DNA of 64,000 nucleotides, taken from NCBI RefSeq assembly GCF_051020765.1, contig NC_134941.1:3906001-3970000 (forward strand). The letters run 5' to 3'. Positions 11,471 to 22,305 of the stretch are shown piece by piece. Numbering within the stretch: the stretch's first letter is position 1; each line of letters opens with the position of its first letter. Origin of the DNA: Lasioglossum baleicum. Its lineage: Eukaryota; Arthropoda; Insecta; Hymenoptera; Halictidae. Made by a program: the position numbers and the translations under genes. A model generated the notes under the pieces. It saw only the letters and a program-made list of their open reading frames with translations. It had not been told where the DNA came from and did no database searches.

Positions 11471-12469
11471 TTACCTGTGGAATATCAGGTTTCGGAGTGC
11501 CATTCGAAGTGCCGACAAAGATTTATTCTACTCGCAAAGTCGAAAAGAAAACGGCACATTTTTCGTCTCCGAAAGAATTATATTCTCTGGCCGAAATCCA
11601 GTGAAAATATCGACTAAGATTTATTGCACTTGCATATGTTCTTCTTCTTGTAGTCCCTTTTATCGAATGATCAAAGATTCATTTTTAAAAATTACACAGA
11701 AATTACATCTTTCTTCTACTGTTTTCGTACGAAAAAAGTACCTTAATCTCTCAAAAAAATGTCAACATTACAATCAAGTATACATAGTTTCTAAAGCGTG
11801 GCATAGAAATAAAAATTATCTAGTATATGACACTAAAGTAAAAATTATTTCTGTCGTGATAATACACGTTAATAAAACAGTTACGTTGTTATAAATCGTA
11901 ATGGGACGTAAATGTTTAATTTAATTCAAAGAAGGAATAGAAAATTAGATATTTCGTTAACTACATTAATCAGCGAGTTTTCCATTGGATGGAAAATAAG
12001 CGAATAAATGATTGGACCAAAAACGAGAGGCGCATTAACAAAAATTGTAATATCACTACGCAAGGTAATAGAACGTTTCGCATTTATTGAATGCAGGTAC
12101 CATTCAACTCGAATTACGTTAATTTATTTTCACCTCGTTATTGTTACATTATTAACCTCGTTATTTAATGATCTTCGCTACACAGCTGCGCTCGAATTTT
12201 CGTGTTGTTTCTCCGCATTTAGTTCGAACGCAAATTACGAACAATAATTTAACGGTTGTTCGGCGGAACGAACGTAATCGGTCATAATGTAATTAACTAT
12301 TTGTTATTGAAACCACGATAATATCGCTATACGGTATCGTTTCGCCGAATAAAGTTCGGTATACGAACACAATCTGTTTATATTTTTCGTAAATATACCA
12401 GATACCTTCCTCGAGTAAGCTTTACTTTCAAATAATAATAAGTCGGGGGTAAAAGTAAGTCGACACCCT
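11471..12469. other. AT-rich stretch, nothing recognised
   Basis: I see no gene and no transposon end before the TTAA at 12470. Confidence 0.45.
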
Positions 12470-12490
12470 TTAACACTGAAACTACCGAGC

Positions 12491-12503
12491 ACTGAAAGCG
12501 ATT
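12491..12503. repeat. 13-bp target duplication, left copy
   Basis: ACTGAAAGCGATT is repeated exactly at 12827-12839 on the other side of the retrotransposon fragment. Confidence 0.7.
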
Positions 12504-12826
12504 TTTTTTTAAATTTAATGCAATTTGAATCTTTAGGTAGAGATTATTTGGCCGTACATTATTTTTCAATACATTGTGAGACTTTATATAATACAATACA
12601 CAAATAATAAGTAAACGTAGGTCAATACACAAGCAGTTTTAACGATGTACCGTTTTCTTAAACCTTTAAATAACAGGCATTCAGAAACGAGTAAGTTATT
12701 TTGTTATTTAAAGCGGAAGGAAAAGATGCAGTTTCTGTAATTTCCTGATATTCTCCAACCTCCGTTCATCAAACGCGGGACACTGCCATAACACATGGTC
12801 AATATCCTGAGTTTCATAGCCGCACT
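12504..12826 (-). mobile_element. 5'-truncated non-LTR retrotransposon insertion
   Basis: The insert lies between two identical 13-bp repeats. On the minus strand it begins within coding sequence (5' truncation), has a 3' untranslated part of about 200 bp and ends in a short A tail, seen as a T run just after the left duplication. This is the standard outcome of target-primed reverse transcription. The R1/Jockey/I-like affiliation is only suggested by the conserved C-terminal motif. Confidence 0.7.
12708..12826 (-). pseudogene. C-terminal fragment of non-LTR retrotransposon ORF2
   Basis: The minus strand reads a C-terminal peptide with the pattern CGYET..IDHVLWQCP.FDERR, ending at a TAA at 12710-12708. 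This is the cysteine-histidine region that follows reverse transcriptase and RNase H in many insect non-LTR elements (C..G..T..H.L..CP.F...R). Only about 39 codons remain because the element is 5' truncated, so the endonuclease and polymerase domains are absent and it cannot move by itself. The fragment sits in a short DNA transposon and is flanked by its own target duplication, so it arrived as a dead copy. The frame is intact over the remaining length, which suggests moderate age. Confidence 0.65.
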
Positions 12827-13030
12827 ACTGAAAGCGATTAAAATGTTTTATCTGATAAAAATGACAAGGCTCTATTTATTTAGATTTTGTGCAATTTGTA
12901 TTGCAATGCGTGCTCGGATAAATAAATTTATCGAATCAATTCCCATGTAAGCAACGTCATCGTTTCAATAATTATAAAATTAAAAATCTAAGACCGGTTA
13001 TTTGACCGGCAGTGGTAGGTTTAGTGTTGA

Positions 13031-14060
13031 AAGATAATAACATTTTTAAAAATTGGATCAACCAACTTCAGGATCTCCTCGAAAATACATATTTTCTACG
13101 TCTATAGCTTCTCCAGCCATCGTAAATTTCGCCGTTTCTGCTAGCCGAGCTCCGGGATCGCGGAAATATTGTAGTCAATCCAGACCAGTCTGCTCCTTGA
13201 ATCCTCAACATTTATAATACTTATACCATACAGGGACAGGATCCAGATGTTTCAGGCTTGCCAGGTTATTAATTGTCGAAGCGCTCAGGCTCTCCGACTC
13301 ATATGTCCGCGTTGAGAGCAGACTTGTAACTGACGTAACCGAGGCCCCGAGTTCATGAACAGGCAAACATTCAGAAAAAAAAACGTGTGCAGTTCTCCGC
13401 TTCCACTTTGTCTGTTAAATCCAGCATAAAGAACCACTAGACTCAACGTATGCAATTTCATCATTGTTCCCGGAAGATTTCGACAAAAACTATATTTGCG
13501 TATGTAAGTCGATATCTCTGAACATTGTGAGTTGAACTTCACCGTAACGCGATTTATCTTATCTCGAGCTACATGGATTAATGGATTTATTTACGATCTT
13601 TATATCGATAATACTAATCTGAAAACTGCAGTTGTAGTTTATAATCTTCGTGTGAGCAGAACCTGAGCAGAAATATATTTTCCATTTTTTGATGAAGGTA
13701 TTAGTAACTGATAATATGAACAGCATTCGAACGGTGAAAATGTATGCGAACAAAATTTTTTAATGAAAATTACTGTTTGTTTACACATTCTTTAAGCAAC
13801 GTGAATATTGACATGAAATTCTTCCGTTTTATGCTAGACTCAAATCCTAAATGTTTGACCTATGATTCACCATGTGAGAGCTATTCTTGAGAACGTAAGA
13901 GATAGTTTACTGAAGAAGAAAGAATCTATTGGAAAGTAGGATAATAGAGAGTGGCTCTCGACTCCGTGTACACTAGCGTGTGTAATTCTGTCGGTGCTCT
14001 GGTATTGACAAGTAGCATAAGGAGACTGGATGTGACGTCATTGATACATACAAAATTGTA
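13031..14060. other. Mixed sequence, nothing recognised
   Basis: I see no gene or repeat. Short minus-strand frames (85 and 64 codons) match nothing known. Confidence 0.4.
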
Positions 14061-14062
14061 TA

Positions 14063-14755
14063 CAGCGTGGTATCTCTAGTTAAAAATTGATTGAAAATTA
14101 ACTTTTCTACAAATAACAATTATTTAGTGATACAAAAACAGGCCATCAGAGTGTTAGCAATTTTGGGAACAGATCTGGATTTAGTTAAATTAACACAGCG
14201 TGGTAATCTCTCGTATAAAATTGATGAAAAATTAACTTTTCTACAAATAACAGTTACATACTTACATTAGTGAAACAAAAATAGGTTATCAAAGCATTAG
14301 CAATTTTGGAAACAGATCTGGATTTAGTTAAATTAATACAGCGTGGTAATCCCTCGTATAAAATTGATGAAAAATTAACTTTTCTACAAATAACAGTTAC
14401 ATACTTACATTAGTAAAACAAAAATAGGTCATCAAACTATTAGCAATTTTGGAAACACAGATCAGGATTTAGTTAAATTGTATACAGCGTGGTAATCCCT
14501 TGTAAAAAATTGATGAAAAATTAACTTTTCTACAAATAACAGTTACTTAGTGAAACAAAAATAGGTTATCAAAGCATTAGCAATTTTGGAAACAGATCTG
14601 GATTTAGTTAAATTAATACAGCGTGGTAACCCCTCGTATAAAATTGATGAAAAATTAACTTTTGTACAAATAACAGTTACATACTTACACTAGTGAAACA
14701 AAAATAGGTCATCAAAGTATTAGTAATTCTGGAAGCAGATGTAGATTTAGTTATT
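14063..14755. repeat. Tandem array, five units of 133-146 bp
   Basis: Units start at CAGCGTGG at 14063, 14196, 14339, 14485 and 14619. Each contains AATTAACTTTTCTACAAATA-like text, a GAAACAAAAATAGG block and CAGATCTGGATTTAG. Units differ by a short insertion (CATACTTACATTAG) present in three of the five. The first unit is the most divergent. No coding frame is shared, so this is a small satellite-like array. Confidence 0.9.
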
Positions 14756-15584
14756 CGTATTGTGATTACTTTTTTTTAGAACAGAACCGATTGGTGTGGA
14801 TTGAATAAAATTAATTTCAATGTAGGTAGTCGAGAGAAAAAGACTATTAATTTATGCATATTAGCTGTTAAATATTATGTTCCTTCACACAATCAGTATG
14901 TATTCTATCCATTAATCAATTCAACTTTCCTTTTCATGTTAAACGGTTGGGTAACACTTCCTGAATTTTATAAATATGTGTACATTACTACACGAAAATA
15001 ACTCGACTGAATTCACTTTCTCGTTGCTGGGAAAGTGCTAATACCTAAGTGCTCGAATAAAACATTGTAAACCTTGGATTGCTACGAGTTCAATCACGTA
15101 ATTAATATTTCTAGTCTACTTAGTCTTGTCATTTTCAGTGGCTTATATTTTGCGCCTTTGTTAGCGCATTTGTTATCAACAATTTTAATGCAGATATTTG
15201 AGCCGTGTCTATAAATGAATATCAAATTGGAAGAAGCATTACGCAACACAGCGAACAGTATTTTAATGGTAACTTACACAATGTTGTATTTTAATAACGG
15301 AAAAAAATGTATGTCTGCCTATGAATGTGAGTACACTCGTGAACAACATTTGTGCATGAAAACACGAGTGCACTCATAACCGGCCAATAATACGTTAAAT
15401 AAACTCCATGGAAAACCGACGGCACGGTCACGTTACGGTAACGGGTTACGGAATTATCCAATGCAGCTGGAAATTGAACGTAGTGCGTATACTGAAAGCA
15501 GATTCGAACATGATTGGATAGTTTCAAACACTCATGACTGACAACGAGACTCCAGATTTCATGCATTTAGAACAGAAATTGGTT
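14756..15584. other. AT-rich stretch, nothing recognised
   Basis: No gene. The frames at 14801-15001 and 15291-15566 resemble no protein family. Confidence 0.4.
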
Positions 15585-15742
15585 CGTACAATTTAAAGCA
15601 GTGGACATATTTAAAAAATTTAAGAAAATCGACGTATTAGTTCCGATTTAATAAAATAGTTAAAAGAAGAAATAAATTTTGTATTTAGCTTCTGTGCCTT
15701 GGAATCGATGCAGTCATTTTTTATTTTGCATAAAGATCCGCA
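15585..15742 (-). mobile_element. GACTGCGGAT-family element, one end missing
   Basis: The right end TTTTGCATAAAGATCCGCAGTC is present, and the interior matches the complete copy at 27500-27694 (GTACAATTTAAAGCAGTGGA, then TTAAAAGAAGAAATAAATTT). The opposite terminus has decayed. Confidence 0.6.
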
Positions 15743-16405
15743 GTCTGCTCACGACTCGCATTTGCTTGTGATTATTTTTACATCATGACTACTGTCGGGC
15801 ACGCACGATCTCACAATTAATATTTTATAGAGATGACTTCACATACTGCGAAGGTGTGAAGAAATAAATTTGTAGGAAAGAACTGCAGCTTTGCTTTAGC
15901 CTTAACTTTTACCGAATAAAATTATTCGACTGGTGTCATATCGAAATAAGCATAACGAGAATTGTTTGTATAGAATTTCGATGGGAAACAAATTACACAA
16001 TCGACCAGAATAGAAAAATCCTAGTGAAAGTATTCATAACAGGTTCGAAACCTTGGTCAAGGTTCGATCACACTTGAAAGTATCGCTTACATTTCTCGAA
16101 GTACTTACGCAGCGATCGAACCGATCTCGTCTAGGTTCGAGTTTACTTACAAGGGAACATACTCAACCACTACACGCCGATTTTGGTGAAAACCTCCGAG
16201 GTAGTTCTTGGAAAAATATGTAACTCTCAGAGTTTATAGCTAAAATAATGTGTTAAATATTGGATGTGGTAAGAAATTGTTGAAAAAGTATTGTCGAATT
16301 GAAAATCGATTCATATAAAAGATTTTTAAAAATCATTCGTTCTAATAATAATAATATTTATGTTTGTCATGTTTCTTTATTAATACAAATAATATAAATA
16401 TAAAT
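15743..16405. other. AT-rich stretch with clustered GGTTCGA words
   Basis: GGTTCGA occurs at about 16043, 16060 and 16132, and its complement near 16118. No tRNA can be folded around them. I see no gene. Confidence 0.35.
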
Positions 16406-16407
16406 AA

Positions 16408-16603
16408 AGCGGATCTTTATGCAAAATAAAAATCGCCTGCATCGATTGCAAGAAATGGAAACCAAATTTTATGTTATTTCTTGCCTTAATGATTTTAATA
16501 GAGGAGGAATCATATATCGACATCTTACATTTGTAAAATTTTCCAACAATTTTCAATTTCATCTACTCGATTTTCGTATAAATGCATAAATATCCGCAGT
16601 CTA
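16408..16603 (+). mobile_element. GACTGCGGAT-family element, uninterrupted copy
   Basis: It starts at GCGGATCTTTATGCAAAATA and ends ATAAATATCCGCAGTCTA. The interior reads CATCGATTGCAAGAAATGG, then GCCTTAATGATTTTAATAG, then TTTTCAATTTCATCTACTCG. It carries the single TTAA that is occupied by another transposon in the related copy at 29911-30333. Confidence 0.75.
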
Positions 16604-16614
16604 ATAATAGTGAA

Positions 16615-16815
16615 TAGACTGCGGATCTTTATGGAAAATAAAAACCTTCCATCCGAATCGCAAGAAACTGAGGTGAAATAGAAATTTAATTTCTTTCATA
16701 ATATATTTAATAGGTCCAAAATATTATAATGGTACCTTTAAATTCTTCTAATGTTTATGCTGCTTTAAACTACACCTACTCATTGTTATCATAAATGCAC
16801 ACAATCCACAGTCTA
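16615..16815 (+). mobile_element. GACTGCGGAT-family element, adjacent copy
   Basis: It starts TAGACTGCGGATCTTTATGG twelve bases after the previous copy and ends CACAATCCACAGTCTA. The two copies stand in the same orientation. Confidence 0.7.
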
Positions 16816-17250
16816 GTAATTAATATAAAGTCATACTGGATTGATAGATTAAAATAGAAGACACGTAATCGTGCAAAGTTTTATTCTTCGCCACGTGCCA
16901 ATAACTATTAGATGCACTGTCCTCGCCCATTTTATACGTGAAGGAGAATTTGCGATACGCTTCGAATGCTATCATAAAGTTTTATCGTATTTTGGTAAAT
17001 TACTCCGTCGTATATGACGGTTGATTGCAATCGCAGTAAACCTGGGAAAAGGGGTAACTGCGAAATTGACACTGAAAGTTTACTCCTCGTAAAAGAGGTA
17101 AATCGAGAGTACAAAACAAAGTTTTACATATATGACGCTTCACTGTTCAGAAGCACGAGTTTGAAAACTCGTCGGTCACGCGTTCTATTGACAAGAGCAG
17201 ATTTATTCCAAGAATTCAGGAAATGATGAAACTTTTCATTTTTTAGTAAG
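16816..17250. other. Mixed spacer, nothing recognised
   Basis: No repeat. Short frames only. Confidence 0.35.
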
Positions 17251-17252
17251 TT

Positions 17253-17452
17253 GAAAATAATGCATTGCCGTTTGTAAATCCTCTTAATCTTTTCACTCTT
17301 TTAAATTGCATCTACCCATTTTTGTCTTAAATGCATAAAATCCGCTGTCTAACAATTACGACAGGATTTTATGCACTTATGACAAAAATGAGTAGGTATA
17401 ATTTAAGAGTGAAAAGATTAAGAGGATTTGCAAACGGCAATGTATTATTTTC
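17253..17452. repeat. 200-bp hairpin built from two inverted element ends
   Basis: Arms at 17253-17343 and 17363-17452 are close complements: AATAATGCATTGCCGTTTG against CAAACGGCAATGTATTATT, with the rest through to ATGCATAAAATCC. The spacer is 19 bp. The inner part of each arm is the left end of the GACTGCGGAT family. The outer parts extend beyond the usual terminal repeat, so the structure is an inverted duplication and not a normal element. Confidence 0.85.
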
Positions 17453-17490
17453 CTACTCATTTTCTGCATAAAATCCATGGACTAACAATT

Positions 17491-17689
17491 AGGACAGGAT
17501 TTTATGCATTTATGACAAAAATGAGTAGGTACAATTTCAAACAGTGATAAGATTAAATGATTCCAGTATTAGTATATCATTTTCACTACATTATAAAATT
17601 ATTAGTGAGCAATCTATATTGCTGTGTGTCTTGCAGTTGATTCGCAAGCCTTTTATTTTGCAGAAAGATCCGGAGTCTAGTTATTAAAG
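17491..17689. mobile_element. GACTGCGGAT-family element after the hairpin
   Basis: It begins AGGACAGGATTTTATGCATT and ends GAAAGATCCGGAGTCTAG. Further end sequence of the same family (TTCTGCATAAAATCCATGG) lies between it and the hairpin at 17461-17479. Confidence 0.6.
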
Positions 17690-17935
17690 GGTGTCTGCTT
17701 AATTTCGTCCCTGACTGCATATTACGCTCTTTTTAAACACTTTTTTACTACTTTTCGTACTGTAGATTCTGTTTGAAGTCTTCATCGCGAGTTTGACTCG
17801 TTATTACTCGGCAAGGGGTTAATAGTTTGTTGAAAAAAATGTTGAAACATTCATTAGAATGAGTACGGTGCACATACGTCATCCCTGAAGGGTTAAGCGT
17901 GGTTTTTAAAAACTGCAGAAACCCTGAAGATTTTA
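17690..17935. other. Spacer with unmatched TTAACCC-type words
   Basis: GGGGTTAA at 17815-17822 and GGGTTAA at 17890-17896 look like single ends of TTAA-target elements, but they do not pair as inverted repeats. Confidence 0.3.
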
Positions 17936-18720
17936 CAATGCCGATTCAAATCAAAATTCGCGGCGCACGTGACGCGATCGAACGGGGCCCCGGAACGTCG
18001 CAGACGTTGGCCCGGGGCCAATTATAAATTTGCCTTTATGTAAAAGATGGCAATGCGCGGGCTTCATGTAAATTTCGGAGCGAGATGCCAAGCGGGCGAG
18101 CGAGTCGGAGAGGGTGGGAATCGTTGTCCGCTGTGGCCTCGAGGGGAAAAAATCGGCGGCCACCGATACGAGCAAAATGAGCGGGAGGGGGAGGGGCACC
18201 CGTTTCTGCGGAATCTATTGAATATATGTATCCGACGGAGATTTGTTTCGATGAGGTCATTTGAATTCGTGGACTTTATTGCTGTATCACTTTGTGTCCC
18301 GTCACTTTTACTCCGGGGACTCGTCGTGATGTTTTCGTTTTGGTCTGTTTTCTCTTCCCTTCGTTCTTTCACCCCCTCCTCTCTCACAGTCTCTTGCTTT
18401 TTCGTTTCCCCTTTTCGAGCGTAGGCATGACGGACGACGAATATTTTCCTCGAAAAATTTCGGAAGCGGATCGAAGACCCCTGCTGCAAAAGCAAACAAA
18501 AGAAATACCTACGCAGCTTCAAATAAGTGTGTAAATACGAACGGCGCTGTGCATGTATGTATAATATTCGGTGTACTTTCCGCGAGGCGACACCCGATTC
18601 TGCATACATTGGAATACGAGATCGGAACGGGAAGATTGATAGCGCGCGCCGGAACAAGAATCGATAGTTGTGTCTCGTCGTCGAGGTAATTGGAATTTTT
18701 ATTGGTATAAGGAAACGTTC
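17936..18720. other. GC-richer island with the longest open frame of the window
   Basis: A 197-codon minus-strand frame (18064-18657) and several overlapping frames on both strands are open. The products are arginine- and serine-rich and low in order, with no domain, signal or motif I recognise. I read this as chance openness in GC-rich DNA and not as a gene. Confidence 0.4.
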
Positions 18721-19550
18721 AACGAATCGTCGGCTGTTGCGCGAGAACTGATTTTTTTTACCGATACACTCGATTGTGCAGGAATGAAAATTGTTGGTAC
18801 AGATTGGTAGCCACGCGTTACGTCAATATACGTGGTGATAGGGAAATGGTGGTCAAATTATACATGAAAAGAATTAACTGAAAATGTATAATTAAACTTT
18901 TTAATGCGGGGCTTTGTTTTAGGGAAAATCGATTTTGAAAATCCGTCGCGTTCGTGTGCTCGGTATTTTCAACCCCTAGCCGTGTCATTTACTAAAATTT
19001 ATCATTAAAAACATCTCGGAAAAGAATAGAAAATTTATGTTTTATATATTCTCATTTGCTATAGTGATTAAATATCGATTACAAAAGAATTCAATATTAT
19101 TTCGTCTCAAAAAAGCATACATACATGTTAGTCTTTGTTTAAACAAACCTCGATTTTCTCGCAAACAAAACACAATAAAGTTAAACGTGTCTTATGCGGG
19201 CCACGCTAAAATTACTATTAACGTCAATACATTTGATGGCTATTAAAAAAAAAGAACTCTTGAGATGTAGTGTTCAACGAAACAAATATTGACGACTATT
19301 ATCGATTGACTTACACGACTCTTGCATTAACCGACTCGCGTGTATTTATGTAAGCTTTTAGCAAAAGTATCAGATAAGTGTGAACATGTTTACTATTCTC
19401 AGTAAAACATTTCATTTGTCAGAAGTATACTATCGTTGATCTAGATTGTAAATCTATTTTTCTTGTACTTGACAAGTGAAAACTCATATATCTGTGTATT
19501 TTATTTGTACACAGTATAATAATATTGTCTGCGTATATATTCATACTTAT
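18721..19550. other. AT-rich stretch, nothing recognised
   Basis: No gene or repeat end is seen. Confidence 0.4.
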
Positions 19551-19551
19551 T

Positions 19552-19690
19552 AACAGGAATTTTATGCATTTTCGATAAAGAAGAATATTATTTTCAGCTC
19601 CTTATAATTATATGAGAACGAAGTAAATGTCTATGCAGCTGTAACTAACAATTAATACAGACAATTTTTATTTTGCATAAAAGGTCACTA
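19552..19690. mobile_element. Decayed GACTGCGGAT-family element
   Basis: The ends read ACAGGAATTTTATGCATTTT and TTTTATTTTGCATAAAAGGTC. The terminal GACTGC bases themselves are lost. Confidence 0.4.
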
Positions 19691-20910
19691 TTCTAAACAA
19701 CTTTTGTGTACGCACATTACTGTTGTCTTCCACGTTATTTGTCGTAAAAATTGAGCAGCATATTTTTTCCTAAAGCAAATATCAAAATGTACGTACGGTT
19801 TTATTAGTACAATTTTAAATATCATTGCTAGCGAATACATTTGCAGACGAAATTAGTATGCGCATACATTGAATGCATTAACATATTTACTGTAAATAGG
19901 ATTGCAGGGATAAAATTATACCAAAAGTTCACAAACGTGTTTCAAATATTGCAATAATTACGTTTGTATAAAATTAACAGAACACGAGAACATATTCGAT
20001 ATGCCATTTTTCGAGATTCATGAAAGACGATTCATTTTAAAGAGTTAATGGCCACGAAATACATAAAATCATTATTTTCCTCTTTAAATATTTGCAATAA
20101 AATACAGGGTGTACCATTTGAAGTGAATTACTTGAATACCTCTGAAATTATTAATGATATCGAAAAAGGTTTCAAACAACAATTATGTAGTTTCGAGGGG
20201 GACATCATTATATATTAATGATTTTCTTTCAATTCTTTCAATGAAACCATGTAGTTCTTAATACATCAATGTATGTGGCTCATTATTTGCCATAACAAAT
20301 TATGAATCTTCTTATAGAAAAAGCCATTAGTTTAGGAATAAACAATTTTGCAATCGATGCTCAAAATGCATGCAAGAAATTCTTCTAATGAATTTAATCT
20401 TAGAGGAATTCCAATTTTAAATTAATTTTAAATGAATTGGAAAATCTAATGTAAAGGAATCTTTATAACAAATTTAATTTCAGAGGAATTTTTATAATAA
20501 ATCAATATTAAATTTAATTTGAGGAGGATTTCATTATTTACGAACTCACGAATAAGCACAAAGCGCTCACGGGTTTTGTCAGCGTTCTACCTCCATGACT
20601 ACAAGCTGCACTAGTATTGAGTGCCGTCTGGTAATATTCGAATTGAAATATCACCTATACTAATGGGTTTTCGATGAAAGAATATTAATAATTTCTTATG
20701 AAGGATAATGAACTACATCGATTGGTGTATTCAAAAATACATGGTTCCGTTAAAGAAATATAGTGGCCTTTATATGCCCGCTACCCCACCACCTACGAAA
20801 GTTGTTGTTCAATAATTAAATTAAGAATAACGAACAATGCTGGATAATACAGAGTGAAAATTTCACAGGAGAGCAGGATTTGAGGGGAGAACAATAAAAG
20901 CTAATAGACC
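19691..20910. other. AT-rich stretch with repeat fragments
   Basis: An ACAGGGTG-type repeat edge lies at 20104. Short imperfect direct repeats of AATTTAATTTCAGAGGAATT type lie at about 20385-20530. No gene. Confidence 0.4.
20102..20215 (+). repeat. ACAGGGTGTACC-edged repeat fragment
   Basis: The edge reads ATACAGGGTGTACCATTTGA. Similar ACAGGGTG edges occur near 1350, 8521 and 47046. The class is unknown and only one end is visible. Confidence 0.35.
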
Positions 20911-21118
20911 TTAACACTAAACGTACCACCTCCGGTCACATGACCGGCTCCAGATTTTTTATCTCACAATTATTATAAAGATGCTTCCGCGGTAAATGAT
21001 TAAATAAGTGCATTTAATAGCGATGATATTATAATATAGACCGCAAAAAGTTCAAATTAATTTAATCTTGTTATTTTTATAAGGCATCATCTATCGAGCT
21101 TGGTAGGTTTAGTGTTAA
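20911..21118 (+). mobile_element. TTAA-flanked element A (CACTAAACC family)
   Basis: It starts TTAACACTAAACGTACCACC and ends TTGGTAGGTTTAGTGTTAA. A subterminal CCGGTCACATGACCGG palindrome follows the left end. It has perfect TTAA on both sides and is non-coding. Confidence 0.75.
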
Positions 21119-21320
21119 CCCTAAAGCGATTAAAATGTTCTACCTCACAAAAATGACAAGGCTCTATTTATTTAGATTTCGTGCAATTTTTATTACAATA
21201 TGTGCTTGGATAAAGAAGTTTATCGAATCAATCTCCATGTAAGCAACTTCATAATTTCAATAATTCTAATGAAAAATATAAAACCGGTCATTTGACCGGC
21301 AGTGGTAGGTTTAGTTTTAA
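21115..21320 (-). mobile_element. TTAA-flanked element B (same family, inverted)
   Basis: It shares the TTAA at 21115-21118 with element A. It runs in the opposite orientation, with CCGGTCATTTGACCGG near its right end and GGTAGGTTTAGT then TTAA at the edge. Its left end lacks about 20 terminal bases compared with the copy at 57105-57329. Confidence 0.7.
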
Positions 21321-21730
21321 GGCGGTCGACTCGTTTCCAGAATTGCAAGCGTGCGGGATGCGCGTTCTCATTTCTCGATAATACAAAGATGGGATTTTTC
21401 AGTAGTCAAAAGTGCTAAAATCGCTAGATAAAAGATCAATCTAGGCCGTGATCGCCCTCGAAATTCCTATTTTTACGTTTACGAGGCGTAATATGCATTA
21501 TTCTGCAGCATGTAGCTTTGAAAATAGATACACGCGCAGTTGTATGCTTCCGAACAATGCAAATTACGCCTCGTAAACCAGAGAAATAGAACTTCTGAGG
21601 TCGATAGCAGCCTAGATTGATTTTATCTAGCGTTTGTGACTACTGAAAACCTCCACTTTTGTATTATCGAGAAAGGAGAACGCGCATCCCGCTCCCTTGC
21701 AATCCCGGAAAAACGAGTCTACTCCCTTAA
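21317..21730. mobile_element. TTAA-flanked foldback element C
   Basis: The inverted arms are about 180 bp. The left arm starts after the TTAA as GGCGGTCGACTCGTTTCC and the complement of the right arm starts GGGAGTAGACTCGTTTTT. The arms stay similar through GCGGGATGCGCGTTCTC and ACGAGGCGTAAT, with a spacer of about 30 bp at 21513-21542. The TTAA on the left is shared with element B. TTAA plus G-rich ends would suit a Kolobok-like element; that is a guess. Confidence 0.65.
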
Positions 21731-22305
21731 AGGAATCTCACATCGAACGTTGCTCCAGCCACTATTGTCAAATGTCGATACAGTTCATAAATTCATAGAC
21801 ATTCAAGTAGTTCGCTTCAAATGGGACAACCTGTATACGCAGACGTTCATGATTGCATGAACTGACTGCAAATATTCGAGCGTTTCCGGCAGGGAGACGT
21901 TCAAATAAAAGAGGAATTTTCTTTCGTTACCAGCTGACCGCGTTCGCGAACGCGAACAACCATTCGCAGTCGTGTCCCGAAGCTCCCGGGGAACGGAATC
22001 AGGCGAGAACGCGGAATATTTTTACAGATCGGTGCGCGCGAATTTTTCTTCGGTGGAAATACAGTTGGACGGAACGGTACACGAGCGATTTGTCACAACG
22101 TCACAAGCCTTTCCCGCGGCGCGCTTGCTGTTACCATCGGCATTAAAATAGTCAGATAAATTTTACGACACGTCATTGCGTGCCCGTTGTTTGGCAAATA
22201 AGAAGAGCGCGTCGTCGGTCGATTGTCGTAACTTGAGTTCGTTTTACAGCCACGCGGTACGAGTTCCGTTTCGCGGAAGCTGAATGTTAGTGGGATCGTT
22301 ATCGG
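21731..22305. other. GC-richer island without a gene
   Basis: CpG-rich, especially 21940-22140. Frames of 74 and 97 codons match nothing known. Confidence 0.35.

Larger units (their letters stand above)
12470..13030 (-). mobile_element. TTAA-flanked short element (CACTAAACC family), interrupted
   Basis: The left end starts TTAACACTGAAACTACCGAG. The right end is GTAGGTTTAGTG followed by TTGA, a TTAA with one change. The subterminal near-palindrome CCGGTTATTTGACCGG lies next to the right end. Removing the 323-bp retrotransposon insert and one 13-bp duplication leaves 217 bp, the same length as the uninterrupted copy at 57109-57325. Confidence 0.7.

Noticed and set aside
14063..14755. Tandem array considered as CRISPR
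   Set aside because: The whole unit repeats, with no short repeat and unique spacers, and the DNA is eukaryotic in character.
16043..16140. GGTTCGA words resembling a tRNA B box
   Set aside because: No cloverleaf can be drawn around any of them.
17690..17900. TTAACCC-type words as a TTAA element
   Set aside because: The two words do not form an inverted pair. The same holds for lone words near 49350, 59197 and 62354.
18064..18657. 197-codon minus-strand frame, the longest in the window
   Set aside because: GC-rich DNA open in other frames on both strands; arginine- and serine-rich product without any recognisable domain, signal or conserved motif.
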